Origin: Diadophis punctatus similis
Lineage: Eukaryota; Chordata; Lepidosauria; Squamata; Dipsadidae
Assembly (NCBI GenBank): GCA_023053685.1
Contig: JALIGW010000029.1
Location: 4,722,501 to 4,786,500 of the forward strand
Direction of reading: 5' to 3'
Length of the DNA: 64,000 nt
In this document: one piece after another, positions 12,804 through 24,728 of the stretch
Position numbering within the stretch: position 1 is the first letter of the stretch
Layout of the letters: every line of letters begins with the position of its first letter
The notes under the pieces: model-generated
Told to the model about the DNA's origin: nothing
The model's database searches: none
What the model saw: the letters and a program-made list of their open reading frames with translations, nothing else
Program-made: the position numbers and the translations under genes

Positions 12804-13218
12804 TGGTTTTAGGGAGGATTGGTGGGGGGATGCGCAGCCCACCGGGATGGAGAGCGGGGCAAGAGAAGGCACAATAGGATGTGCTGCCCCGGCCCCGCTC
12901 AACCACTCTTCTTCCAGCCCAACCGCCTCACGGGACAACGAGACAATCAGCCGCGCCTCCCCGCCCAGCCTTCCTCGCCGGGCGCTGCTCCACTGGCGGC
13001 TCTGCCCTGCCCAGCTCTGCCCGCCACCACTTCACATGAACTTCCCAGGAGACAGCCGGAGCGAGGGGCTGGCGGGGGCCTTGGCGGGGCAGGCAGAAAG
13101 TGGAGAGCTGGCGGATGGGCATGCCGGGCGGTCTCCAAGCTTCGCCAGGAAGGTAAGCCGAGCGCCGGCCAGAGCACATTCTTCCTTCTCCCGCCGTGAA
13201 AGAAAGAAAGATGTTAGG

Positions 13219-13269
<51 letters not shown>

Positions 13270-13327
13270 GAAGGAAGGAAGGAAGGAAGGAAGGAAGGAA
13301 GACAGGAAGGAAGGAAGGAAGGAAGGA

Positions 13328-13399
<72 letters not shown>

Positions 13400-13432
13400 A
13401 GGTATGAAGGAAGGAAGGAAGGAAGGAAGGAA

Positions 13433-13523
<91 letters not shown>

Positions 13524-13542
13524 GGAAGGAAGGAAGGAAGAC

Positions 13543-13577
<35 letters not shown>

Positions 13578-13610
13578 CAGACAGACAGAAAGACAGAAAG
13601 ACAGAAAGAC

Positions 13611-13662
<52 letters not shown>

Positions 13663-13710
13663 GGTAGGAAGGAAGACAGAAAAAGAAAGGAGGAAGGGAA
13701 GGGAGGGAAA
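13219..13710 (+). repeat. Compound (GTAA)n-(GGAA)n-(GAAA)n-(GACA)n array
   Basis: Tandem tetranucleotides change register from GTAA to GGAA to GAAA, back to GGAA, then GAAA with GACA interruptions. The purine-rich strand is the plus strand. Long lysine/arginine/glutamate frames here are repeat translation. Confidence 0.97.
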
Positions 13711-13716
13711 AAAGAA

Positions 13717-13800
13717 AGACTTATGACCACAATTGAACCCAAAATTTTGGTTGCTAAGCAAGAGTGTTGTTAAGTGAGTTTCACTACATTTTACAAGTTG
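13717..13800. repeat. Fragment of a CAGGTAGTCC-family MITE
   Basis: The sequence GACTTATGACCACAATTGA, then CCCAAAATTTTGGTTGCTAAG, resembles the left internal part of the MITE at 24729-25123. It is a truncated copy trapped in the hAT element. Confidence 0.5.
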
Positions 13801-14650
13801 GTCACGCCCACCTGGTCACCTGACCACCAAGCCACGCCCACCTGAAGAGGGTGGGGGGCACTGAGGATGAGTTTGTAGCACCAAGGGGGCAGTGGGCTGA
13901 AAAAGTTTGGGAACCACTGGGTTAAACTGGATGCGATTTGATTATGGAGTGGCTTTCCTGTTTGTTGAATGTATATGTGAAGAGTGCATCTGTGCCTGAT
14001 CATTGGAAGAATGACATTATTGTTCCCCTAGGTAAGGGAAAAGATGGAACCATGGTTGCAAAGATAAATATCTTATGTACATCTAGATATTATGTGTTAT
14101 ACTTCAGATTGAAAGGTTATGGGAGGTGACCGTGTTCAAAATTTGGCAAATAAAGTGCACCTTTATGCCAGGAAGAGTGTGCAAAGAGCAGATTTTTTGC
14201 TTTTCAGAATGCCACTGAGAAATAAATTATGATGGAAGTAAAGCATGTGTGAGAATAAAGAGAATACTTGGTGTATGATTCAATACGGAATATAGGATAA
14301 GAAAAGGGATGTGTCATGTACCTTTGATTATCTAATATATTTATGGATGAATGAATAGGCAATGCTGTGGTAATGTTAGAGACATGTTGATTAAGATATA
14401 GATGTTTACTTTTGTATGCCAATTATGCCATGGTTTGGCTGAGAACCCAAATGATTTCTAGTGAATGTTAGGTAGTTGAATGATGCAATGAGAAGAGGGA
14501 AGATGAAAATTAATATATCTATATAAGTACAAGGTAGTTATATATGACAAGAAAAATCAAGTGAGCAATTGCAAATTAAACCTCAAGGGCAAAAAATCTT
14601 AATAAATGTGTGGTAAAACAAGAGATAGAGCAAAGAACGAATGGATGACA

Positions 14651-14677
14651 AATGAATGAATGAATGAATGAATGAAT
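14651..14677 (+). repeat. (AATG)n microsatellite
   Basis: Seven tandem AATG/GAAT units. Confidence 0.9.
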
Positions 14678-15194
14678 ATGGATTAAATACATAAGTGAAC
14701 AAGCATTATAAAACAGTGCATTGTGATAGAGAATACATTTTCCCTCATGCTCTTTGGTTTACAAGTTTTTAGCCTTTTTCTACGCTTTCTATAACATTGC
14801 TTAACCTGAAAGGAATACTGTGATATGTACTGAAGTATATACGTACATATGACACATACACTATTTCATTACCTGCCCAAGCACTTAATTCCACGTCAGG
14901 TTTACTGACATTTAGAGGAAGATTAAATTCATGAAATGCAAATAATTCATTGCTAGATGACAGGCAAGGACAGGGCATGGTCTTTGAACTAATCTTGAAA
15001 TCAAAAGGTTAGTTTGAGGGTATCACCAACATATACATATAAATATAACATATATATATTTAAAGGCATTTTTCAGTTTTATTAAATGTAACAGCATGCC
15101 ACCAAAATGTGCAATGTGCTTCATTGCTTGATCCTTTTTAGTCTACACCTTTTTTGAATATCTCTTACAATGGACTATGAATAGAATGGGCATG

Positions 15195-15595
15195 TTATGG
15201 GTTCTGTCATCTAGACAGATACATTGGGCGGACCCTCATCAGTAGACCTTTTCTGCTGTGGCCCCTGCACTGTGGAATCTGCTCTCCCCACCCCCACCCC
15301 CAAGTTGAGGATGGCTTCAGTGCTTCTAAACTTCTGAAGGTCCTTCAAAACCTGGTTATGCCAGCAGGTCTGGGGATCTGAGGGGATGGGTAAACTAGAG
15401 AGAGGGCTCCATTACTATTAACATGCCTTCCTCTATTGTCCTTGTTTTAGCTGTTATTATAACTTTTAAGCATTTCTAATATCTGCCAATGATAATGATT
15501 TTAGATATTCATTGTTTTTGTTTTGTTGCATGCTATCTAGAGTCACCAGTTGTGAGATGGGTAGCTATATAAATTAGAAAGATAAATAAATAAGT
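15195..15595 (+). mobile_element. L2-type LINE 3' end
   Basis: The translation around 15235-15380 has the L2 C-terminal layout: FLLWPLHCGICSP corresponding to the RAFSVAAPxLWNxLP motif, then a SASKLLKVLQNLV-like stretch. It ends in the 3' signature GAGTCACCAGTTGTGAGATGG, GTAGCTATATAAATTAG and GATAAATAAATAA tail. Decayed. Confidence 0.6.
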
Positions 15596-15599
15596 AATT

Positions 15600-16640
15600 C
15601 TGAGGTCAATTCCGGGCATCTAAAAATGTTCCAAAACATGTTCATTATTCTTTTTGATTGATGCTTTTGTGATCATTGTTAATGCCATGAGCTCTGCGTG
15701 CCTACATTTCTTAAGTTTTACCTGTAGGTCTTTTCCCAGACTAATCTCTCCTTCAAAGTGTGTTGCTGCAGATCTCACACTTTTCTGCTATTTCCCATGC
15801 TTTCTTCCTATTAGGAAAAGCAGCAGGAGTATTGCTCGAGGCGCCTTCTTACTGTAAACTATCAGAATGGTGCGTGGGAAATTGTTTTTCTTATGTAGGC
15901 AAATGCCTGTGGGAGGTATTTCTAGGGAAATAATGGAAGCTAGTGCTTAGTTTTCCCAGCATGTATAACAGGGAAATCATTTCCCCCAAAATATACAAAG
16001 CACCTTTGACCGGGTCTGGAAATCTCTTTCTTGTATTGCTGAATTGTATTGAATATAGTTTAGAGCCCATCTGTTTGTGGTCCATTTGTAGAATCATAAT
16101 CTTACTTCTTCCAATGAAACAAAAAAAAAATCTAGATGGGAAGTTTCTTATTGCTTTCTTAAATTATTCTTCAAATGTTTACATCACAGAGGAGCAAAAC
16201 ATTAGCAATGGGGTCAAGAGATGCATTCAGAATGTGATGATAACATGAAGCAGCTAAGCTACACTGTTTCTGAGAACATGGAGACTGTTGGCTGACTCTC
16301 TGGAAGGAATAATCATCTTTTGATGGTATAACCACATTTGTCAATTCAAAAATAATCATAGCCTGAAGGATTTTTCTGTACATGGAGCTTTGCCAGATGA
16401 TCAAAGTAAGCCTCGCCTATATTGAAAAAAATAAAATAAAGTGTTGATCCCTGAGGAAAGAAAAGATTAAAATCCATAGTTGGAAAATACTTTTATTAGG
16501 TCCAAACATATTAACACAGAAGAGTGTGCAAGATTTGAGTTTTCTGGAATCATTGTCAGGCAAGGTAACATGTCTGCTTTCTTGCACTCTGTATATGCAG
16601 GAGCAAATTGGTTGCATCTGTTTATTTAACAACCTCCCTG
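15600..16640. other. Non-coding, no recognised feature
   Basis: No gene or clear repeat found. A short L2/MIR-like reverse tail (ATTTTATTTATGGGTTAG, then CAGGAGCTCAAGACAGC) follows at about 16650-16712. Confidence 0.4.
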
Positions 16641-16769
16641 CTTCATACTTGCTTTATTTTATTTATGGGTTAGATTTAGATCCTACTTTTTCTGCAGGAG
16701 CTCAAGACAGCATACACACTTCCTCCTCCAATTCTTCCTTACAACACCAGAGAGAAGTAGTGTGAGCTG

Positions 16770-17086
16770 TGTCAGGTGCAAAGAATCAGGATCGTTGCCG
16801 CACAGAAGATTTATTCAAACCTACTACACACAAGAATCTGGTCAATTTACAAGCAGCACTAAATTGGTGCTGAATAGGGGTTAATGAAATTCAAGGAGGA
16901 CGGGATTTAAATCTCTTGTGGCAGCATGAAGATTCTAAACTGATGATGTGTTTAACTCTGCCTCCCAATTCTGCCTGCTCTTCTCTTGCAGGTTGATAGA
17001 GTGACTGGTCCCAAATCCTCCAATGAGATTCTTGGCTGAGGATAAACATGAACCTTGGTCTCCCCTGGTCCTAGTCCATTATGACA
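16770..17086 (-). mobile_element. Candidate solo LTR
   Basis: A 317 bp block begins TGTCAGG and ends TTATGACA, giving inverted TGTCA/TGACA termini. On the minus strand it carries TGAATAAA near 16806-16819, a possible polyadenylation signal. No convincing target-site duplication was found, so this remains a weak call. Confidence 0.25.
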
Positions 17087-18507
17087 CTGAGGTGTGGGAG
17101 GAGAACAATATTAACACTAAAAGGATAGGAAGAGAACAGAATTCTCCTCTTCCTATCTTATCATCACTCATTCCAGCTGTTTTACTGCAAGCCTGGTTTA
17201 ATTTCTGATTAAAATTAAAAGTCAAATATTTTATGAATATGTATATTTTAGAGAGTTGATTATTAGTATTTTAAGATACTGGTATTACAAAGCGTAAATT
17301 TAGAGAGAGCTTGTTGAATTGTTATTATCTCTGGACTATATACATACAAAGAAAAATAATCAGGAAGGGAAGAAGTATTTTTCTTCATCTTCTTCCAATC
17401 AATACATCCCAGCTGATATTAGAGACAAAGTATGTGTACAATACAAAGCAAAACCAGAGCATGCATCTTTAAAGTTATGCCTTTCTTATTATGATTGTTA
17501 TTTTGATTTTTCTGATTTTAAATAGGATGAAAAACTTATTTATTATTCTGAAGCAATAGAATATGAGAATGGACACTTTAATGGCCTCCACAAGAAAGCT
17601 GCCGAAGGATGGAGAGGTTTACTAGAACAACTTAGGGATAAGGGCGTTTCACTAGAATTATTGCAGAAAACGTTTGAAGAATTTGGCAAAAAATGATTGC
17701 AATGGTTGCCAATAGTTTGGATTATTTTAAAACAGAAATAGAAGAAGGATTTGAGGAATTTTAAAAAAGATATGAAAGAAGTAATTAAGAAGATTGAAGA
17801 ATCTGTAACGCAAAAAGACCTAAAACAAAATACTGACATGTAGAATTTGAGAGACAGAAATTATCAATAGAGAAATGGAGAAACATGTACAAGTTGACAT
17901 TACTGGAATTGAGAGACTTAAAGCAATTCCAGAAGAACATGGACAATATAATAGAGAAAAGATTGTTAAGTTTCTATATAGTTTATTGGATTGGGAGGAA
18001 AATGACACTGAGAAAAAAATTAAATAAGTTTATAGGATAAATACATGTTTTTCAAATTAAGAAATGTTTCAAGGGACATTGTTGTGCACTTTGTCAGGAA
18101 GAAAAACAGAGATCAGGTTTTGCAGCAGTATTTTAATACTAGATTGAAGATGGATAATACAGATGTAATTGTACTTAGAGAAATTCTGATAAGAATACCA
18201 CGTAAGAGAAAATAAGTTTTTTTCCAGGCACACTTAAATAGAAGAAGATCCCACTTAGATAAGTTGGAAGAATTGATTTTTACTTTTAAACACAAGAAGT
18301 TCAGACTCTATGCAGAAAGTAAGAGTTTTTTGGAAAAAATTAAAGAAATGGATGAAATATAAATTGAAATGACAATGATAGATGTGATCAAACATATGCT
18401 ACAACAGATACAAGAAGACACTGAAGAGGATTTCACATTGGATGGTACAGATATTGACTTTCCCCCACCAAAAAAATCTGGCTTTACTGTGAATTATAAA
18501 TGCTTAA

Positions 18508-18729
18508 TGTTACGTATGTACGTAGTAGTTATTTGCATAGTCGCAGCTGATTGGCTAATCTAGCGGTGGGAGAAATAAACGCCTGTCAGTGGCTAGCAGG
18601 CTTCAGGGAAGCCCTTAAAAGTGGCTTCCCTGCAGCCTGCCGGCAGTCCGTATTAATTCTAACTAATAGACAATAAAGATGCTGAACTGTTCCTGTGACT
18701 CGCCTCTTCATTTACATGCGAATCTAACA
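18508..18729 (+). mobile_element. Solo LTR, 222 bp, with 5 bp target duplication
   Basis: It starts TGTTACGTATG and ends GCGAATCTAACA, i.e. TGTTA...TAACA termini. It is flanked on both sides by CTTAA (18503-18507 and 18730-18734). An AATAAA at about 18672 followed by TTCCTGTGACTCG fits an LTR polyadenylation region. It interrupts the L1 reading between ORF1 and the endonuclease. The 5 bp duplication fits a Ty3/gypsy-like or endogenous-retroviral LTR. No internal coding region remains. Confidence 0.8.
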
Positions 18730-19141
18730 CTTAACATGGAATATAAATGGAGCAAATACTCCTCAGAAGTGAAAAAAATATTTGAAAAGGTTAAAAGAAG
18801 ATGCAATTTGCCTCATAAAAGCATATATTATGAAAAAAGACATAAAATATTTAAATCACAAAAATGTGTGTGAACAATTTGTTTTAGCAGGAATGGAAAA
18901 ATGGAGTTGCATATAAATCCTCAACTATGTCCACAACTCATATTGACTGATGAACATGGCAGATATATTGGAGTGCAAATTAATATACAGGAGATTAAGA
19001 CTTTGATACTAGGAATGTGTGCCCCAAATGAAGCTAAAATAGCATTGTATAAAGGATTTATGGACAAATTATTGGATTTTTCATATGAAAATTGGGGTCT
19101 CCTGGAAAATTGGAATGGAGTGGTTTCCCCACAAAAAGATA

Positions 19142-19527
19142 CAGGTAGCCTTATGAACTTATGAACACATTAGAACCCAGAATTTCAGTCATAAGTCATT
19201 GCAGTTGTAAGCCAAATCACCATGTGACTGGACTTGATTTTACAACTGTTTTTATGATGGTCATAAAAGGAGTCACAATGGTCATTAAGCAAATCATGTC
19301 ATGATTAAGCAAATCTATTCTTCCAAATGAACATTGTTTACTAGAAACTGAAAAAAATTGTGGTCACATGACAGTGGGGCATTACAACCAATCATAAATG
19401 CGAGTTGGTTACCAACAGCCCAAAAAGCGATTACCTGACCATGGGGTATGTACAGTATATGCAGCAATTGTAACTTTGAGAATGGGTTGTAAATGGCTTC
19501 TTTGAAGTCCGTTGTAACTTTGAATGG

Positions 19528-19562
<35 letters not shown>

Positions 19563-19919
19563 CGTATTCGTATTCGTATTCGTATTCGTATTCGTATTCG
19601 TATTATTTTATTTATAAATTTTATTGGCTTACCATAAGATAACTCTGGGCGGCTTACAGTCCTAAAAATGCATCTATACATATACATTAAAACATAAATA
19701 AATTAAAACCAAACATCAAAATCTAAGGACATGTAGGGATGGCAGAGGCAGAGTGGGGGGAGGTGGGATCTGTTGTTACTTGATCAACCAACTCCGCTGT
19801 GCTGTTCCTCCATTGGGGTCTCAAGCCAACTGGCAGAGCCATGTCTTTAGGCCCTTACAAAAGGACAGGAGAGTTGGGGCTGAGTGTTAAGTGATTGATC
19901 GTAAGTCTTGGGCTACCTG
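19142..19919. mobile_element. CAGGTAGTCC-family MITE with TA flanks, split by an L2
   Basis: The left end is TA|CAGGTAGCC and the right end is GGGCTACCTG|TA, inverted to each other and flanked by TA. The interior contains the family's motifs (TAAGTCATTGCAGTTGTAAG, TCACATGACAGTG, TTGTAACTTTGA). A minus-strand L2 with microsatellites (about 19527-19885) has landed in its right part. TA flanks suggest Tc1/mariner-type mobilisation. Confidence 0.65.
19527..19885 (-). mobile_element. L2 LINE 3' end plus (TTG)n and (TTCGTA)n tail
   Basis: On the minus strand, 19885-19700 encodes an L2-like C-terminus (a KDMALPVGL-like stretch in place of LKTWLF). It is followed by GTAAGCCGCCCAGAGTTATC, TTTATAAATAAAATA, then a hexanucleotide ATACGAA-type array (19562-19604) and a CAA array (19527-19561). 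The tail repeats grew at the LINE's 3' terminus. Confidence 0.65.
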
Positions 19920-20055
19920 TAGGACTTCTGAGAAAAATATTAAACATACACAAGATAAAGATTCTTTATTATCATTTAATGGATAATTTGGAATTTGTTG
20001 ATGCATGGAGATATAAAATGGTGACTCAAGAGAATATACCTTCAGGCGTCCCAAC

Positions 20056-20340
20056 TTATTTATTTATTTATTTATTTGTCAAACATGTATAGGATAGTAG
20101 TAGTTTGTATAAACATAAGTAAAAAGTAACGATAAAAGAGGACAATAGGACAGTAGAACAGGGACGGTAGGCACAGTGGTGCGCTTATGCACGCCCCTTA
20201 CAGACCTCTTAGAAACGAGGAGAGGTCGACTGTAGACAGTCTAAGGTTAAAGTTTTTGGGGTTTGGGGAAGAAACCACAGAGTCAGGTAGTGCATTCCAG
20301 GCATTGATCAGTTAAAAAAAAAAGGAATCTCGACTCCATT
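20056..20340 (-). mobile_element. LINE 3' tail (same family as 10606-11105)
   Basis: It begins with TTAT tail repeats and TTTGTCAAACATGTATAGGAT. The same 3' UTR words follow: GGGACGGTAGGCACAGTGG, CTTATGCACGCCCC, GACCTCTTAGAAACGAGG. It ends near TGCATTCCAGGCATTGATC. It interrupts the L1. Confidence 0.6.
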
Positions 20341-20690
20341 TTTAGTGAAAGTACACTATACTAAAGCCAAGTGGTTACAGCATAGCAAAGCCAAATCTGG
20401 TTTTTTTGCACCCGAACATCTGCTTAACTCTTCCCTTCTCCCCCCCCCCTTTCCCCCTGGATATCTCTCCTTGTCCAATTACATTCCATCAAATTGTTTT
20501 GATAACAGTCCCTGTCTTTGCGGTCTGGAGAATGTTGTATTCCATGGTGTGACCGGCTCTCATGCCGTCGGCTCTCATGGGATGGCACAATGAATAGTTT
20601 CAATTCCCCTTATCCCAACTCCTTGTCTCCCCACAGTTATCTCACCCCTATTGCGTACGGCAGACTGGCATCTGGTGAAGCATTGCTGAT
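20341..20690. other. Unassigned insertion within the L1
   Basis: About 350 bp separate the LINE tail from the resumed L1 frame at about 20700. It contains a C/T-rich stretch (CTTCTCCCCCCCCCTTTCCC) and direct repeats of GGCTCTCATG. Family unknown. Confidence 0.35.
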
Positions 20691-22524
20691 ATAGCAGGAT
20701 GGCAAAAAGTCTGATCTTTCTCAAGAATGGATATGATTTGGATTTCTATTAATATTCATAAAATGAAGACTTTATCAAAGACATTTTCAGATCAAAATTC
20801 AGTGCCTTCAACTTTTAAAAGGAAAAATGGAACTTTTAGGTGGAAATTGAATGAGAGGCTACAAATGAAAATCATTGCAGAGTATTGCAAAAAGAAGTTA
20901 AAAGGGTTTTTTTTTTTGACTGATCTTAATAAAGGTACAGAAGAAAGGATGGTTTGGGATGCAAATATCTTACAAAAGAGGATATTTTATACAATGCAAA
21001 TAGAAAAGGCAACCGCAGATACAAATCATTCTGGAGGAGGTAAAAAAAGGAAGAATATTTTTTTAAAAATCCCCAGGGATTATGATTATTACTCACCAAA
21101 TTAAGCTTTTCCAGAGGCAATTATCCATGTTAACAGTGAGGGAGATGTAATTAAAGATGAACTATGCAAAACAAAGAAATTTTGAATTTGCAAATAAACC
21201 AGGAAAATGGTCTGCATATAAATTGTAAAAACAAAGTGATATTAAACCTACAAGAGGGAAATATTGTAATAACAGATAATGCAAATATGTGAAAAATATT
21301 TCATCTGTATCATGCTACTTTATATAAAGGTCAAAAACATTCCTCAGAAAAAGTGAATGAATATTTATGTAAACAGACTTTTCCAAAAATTATAGAGTAT
21401 CAAAGACAAATTTTGAATGAACCTATACAAGGTAACTGTGTGAAGTTATTAAAAAATATTAAAATAGGAAAGGACCTCTTCCAGATGGGTTGCTGTCCTC
21501 TTACTATAAATGTTTTGATGATAAGCTTTTAAACCTTTACAACAAACAATGAATACTATTTTACAGAATGGAAAGATTCCTGATAACTGGAAAGAGGTTA
21601 ATATAGCATTAGTACGTTAAGAGGCACAAGATTTAACAAATTATCGACCAATATCTTTAATGAATCATGATTACAAATTAGCATGATTTTGACTAAAAAG
21701 TTGAAGATAATTTTACAGGACTTTATTTATGAACATCAATGTGGATTCCTACCAAAAAGACAATTAAAAGACAATATTAGAAATGTTTTAGATGTTCTGG
21801 AGTACTTGGAGCAACATAATGAAAAACAAGCTGAATTTATATTTTTACATGACTTTGATATGTTAAGGGTTTTAAAATTAATAATCACAAGATGAAGATG
21901 TTAACAAAAAAATGAAATGATCCGATAGAACTGATGGAGAAAATTCATTTTAAGATTGAGAAAAAAGTAAAATACTTGGGTTTAATATAAATATAAATTG
22001 TATGTTATTTCAAAATAATTATGTTAAGATATGGAATGAAATTAAGAAGGACTGTTATTTTAAAATTGTCACTGTTGTGCAGAATTTCTGTGATGAATAT
22101 TTTGCACAGAATGGTATTTTTGTTTCAGGCACGACCTGTTTTGACAACTGATATACCATTTAAACAATGGCAAAAATATATATCTATATTGATATGGCAA
22201 GGGGAAAAAAGCAAGAATTAAATGTAAAATGTTACATGTAAAGGAAAGAGTAGGGTTAGGTCTGAAATTGTATTTTGCTGCTTGTTCTATAGTCTGTATA
22301 AAAGAACGGGTATGTTTTGATACTCCATTGAAGATATTGATGGTTGGCTCTTCACAAACTCTTCTAAATCTTTCTTGTTGACCATTACCAGAAATCCTTG
22401 AAACTTTATTTAGCTTCTATATTACATTTCCCAAAGTTCATGGAAATGGAATGGCTTCAGATTTACATTCCAAATATCCACTGGAAAATGATAACATATT
22501 TTTTAATTCCTCAGCATATAAAAC

Positions 22525-22680
22525 TCACAGCCTTTAGTGGAATAGCTTGCCTTTAGAAATCGTGGGTGCTCCATCACTGGAGGTTTTTAAGAAGAGACTA
22601 GACAGCCACTTATCTAAAATGGTATATAGGTTCTCCTGCTTCAGCAGGGGGCTGGACTAGAAGACCTCCAAGGTCCCATC
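22525..22680 (+). mobile_element. CR1 LINE 3' end
   Basis: A classic CR1 terminus: TGGAATAGCTTGCC, ATCACTGGAGGTTTTTAAG, then GGCTGGACTAGAAGACC and CCAAGGTCCCATCC, running into an ATTCT tail. Confidence 0.85.
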
Positions 22681-22821
22681 CTATTCTATTCTATTCTATT
22701 CTATTCTATTCTATTCTATTCTATTCTATTCTATTCTATTCCATTCCATTCCATTCCATTTTCTATTCTATTCTATTCTATTCTATTCTATTCTATTCTA
22801 TTCTATTCTATTCTATTCTAA
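22678..22821 (+). repeat. (ATTCT)n with (ATTCC)n interior
   Basis: Two ATTCT runs flank a short ATTCC run. The array is seeded at the CR1 end. Confidence 0.95.
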
Positions 22822-23298
22822 CCTGAAACCTACCACACCACTGCTTTATCTGATCTCCAGCAGGAGTGATATTCTGTCCTGTGTCAAATATGCAGACTGT
22901 ACTAGTGTAGTTGGAAAGAAGGAAGCATAGCCCTTAATTTGTTCCCATTGATTCTGTGACTGTAACTATAAAACTTACTTGTGGAGCTGAGATTCCAGTA
23001 AAATACTACTACCCTGTAGAGTCCCACCTAAAAGAGTTTATTAATGACAATTTACTCAAAAGCTTTACCAACCTTTCTTTCTCCCCACTCTTACATGTTT
23101 TTTTGGTTAAGAAGAAAGATACGGTAGCTCCCTATTATGTAGTCCATATTGCAATTCTTAACTCTGTAATCATCAGGGATCATTGCTCTCTTCCCCAATT
23201 TCTAAATTATTAGAATTGCAAAATGCACATATTTCTATCCAAGTGGATCTCAGTTTTAAAAAGCTTACAATCTGACTCGCCTGAAAAATGGCCAGGAA

Positions 23299-23769
23299 TT
23301 GTACAAATTCCTATTAAATTATAAAATGGAGGAGGAAATAGTAAAAGGGAATATGATTAGCTGGGCTAAAAATTTTGGGTACAGTATACATCTAGAACAA
23401 TGGGATAAAATTTGGAATAAAAACTATAAACTTACCAAATCAGTCTCATACAAAGAAAACTTATATAAAATGTACTACAGATGGCATTTACCCCCAGCGA
23501 GATTGGCCAAAATGTATACAAATCTATCTTCCAAATGTTGGAAATGTGATCATAAAAGCAGATCATATCATATGTGGTGGACCTGCTCTGTTATAAAGAA
23601 ATTTTGGCATAAAATTTGGATTTGGCTAGAGGAAATTACAAAACAGAAAATAATTATGAAACCGGAAACATTTCTACTGGGAATTCTGGACCAGAAAGTG
23701 GAGAAAAAATACTATTATATCATACTACATATTCTTACTGCAGCTAGAATCAGCCTGGCACAATATTGA
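23299..23769 (+). pseudogene. L1 ORF2 C-terminal fragment
   Basis: A 156-residue open stretch that is the longest surviving piece of the L1. It contains the conserved end of ORF2 with a YRWHLPPARLAKMY block, then a CWKCDHK...YHMWWTC cysteine motif of the form C-X2-C-X(n)-H-X4-C and KKFWHKIWIWLEEI. It lacks the rest of ORF2 and is surrounded by stops, so it is not a functional gene. Confidence 0.75.
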
Positions 23770-24728
23770 AAACAAAAGGATGTACCAACTGAAAACATAA
23801 TAATTAAGAAAATTCTTGAATGTGCTGAATAAAATGACAATGGAATTAAATGAAAAGGAGGATTCGCAATACTATGAAATTTGGAATGAATTTTATGATT
23901 GGCTTGAAAAGATAAAACAAAATAAACCTGTAAATAATTAATTTAGTAACATATTTATGATTTTTAACCACTTTAAGTTACTATAAATATATTCACGAGT
24001 AATAATGACACATGTTAATGAATAATATCATGTAATTATGTTAATTATAGAAATTATATAAGCATGAATTTACTGTCGATACAAATTGCTGTATTATAAC
24101 CCTAGAGGTTACATAGTTTAGTTGTATGTATGTGATGGTATTGTTTTGTGTTGTCTATTTTTGTATATATGTTTTCTTTTGTGTTGTTTTTAAATGTAAA
24201 CAATTAAATAAAAATTATTTTTTTTAAAAAAAGAAAAAGGACCAGGAATCAATTGCCTTTTATTTTCTTTATAAGAAATTTGAGTACATATTAAGTCGTT
24301 AAGGACTGATCAATGTGTCCACATGCAATTTATGTATCATATTTTTCACATTCTTTTGGATGACTTTTTAAATTACTTAGTTAAGACAATTTATTTATTC
24401 AATCCAACAAGCCTGTTCTATGTGAGAAACGTTCCCAGAGTTTTTCAATGCCTTAGTTTATACTAAAGAAATGTGCCTTTGATTTTCATGCATTTGGTAA
24501 CTGCATTTCCTTGGAAGGAATTTAGATGGATCCAACTCAAATAAAATCTATTATGCCTTGGACATTCTATTTTACTATCAGAAACTCAATTGTTCTGAGC
24601 TTTGTCAAGCTTGTTTACCACAAGCTTGTTCCTCATTCTAGTACACTTATACCACAGACTCATCCTACTAAGAAAAAGTGTCCATTTACTGTAAGTGAAA
24701 TAGTGATGTTCAACAAATGTTTGCTGTA

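Larger units (their letters stand above)
11783..13919. mobile_element. 2.1 kb non-autonomous hAT-type DNA transposon
   Basis: The left end begins CAGTGGTTCCCAAAGTGGG. The right end is its inverted form (AAAGTTTGGGAACCACTG), with further inverted similarity in the CTGCCCCCTGG/CCAAGGGGGCAGTG subterminal part. It is flanked by an 8 bp duplication, TGTTAAAC (11775-11782) and GGTTAAAC (13920-13927), with one mismatch. End sequence and 8 bp duplication are those of hAT elements. The interior has no transposase. It holds a GC/CpG-rich segment (about 11900-13200) with an internal inverted repeat, a 500 bp tetranucleotide array, and a fragment of another MITE. It sits inside an older LINE reverse-transcriptase region. 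Confidence 0.85.
17540..24225 (+). mobile_element. Decayed full-length L1 LINE broken by nested insertions
   Basis: ORF1-like sequence (17540-18480) has an acidic coiled-coil-like part, then an RRM/C-terminal part recognisable by a VYRIN motif and nearby RDIVVHF-like residues across shifts. The endonuclease part (18901-19141) reads DEHGRYIGVQ, then APNEAKIALY, ENWGLLENWNGVVSP. After a MITE the same frame type resumes at 19920 (DNLEFVDAWRYK). After a LINE tail it resumes at 20720 (DMIWISINIHKMK). RT pieces lie at 21340-22240 (EHQCGFLPKRQLKDNI) and the C-terminal cysteine-containing region at 23299-23769. The 3' end is at about 24225 with AATAAAAATTATTTTTTTT. Stops and frameshifts throughout mark it as dead. 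Confidence 0.75.

Noticed and set aside
12334..13224. 296-residue plus-strand frame with cysteine pairs, looking superficially like a zinc-finger protein
   Set aside because: It lies in the GC-rich interior of a hAT element, overlaps frames on both strands, and parts of it are the two arms of an inverted repeat. GC-rich sequence has few stops.
13404..13773. Lysine/arginine/glutamate-rich frames
   Set aside because: Translated GAAA/GGAA microsatellite.
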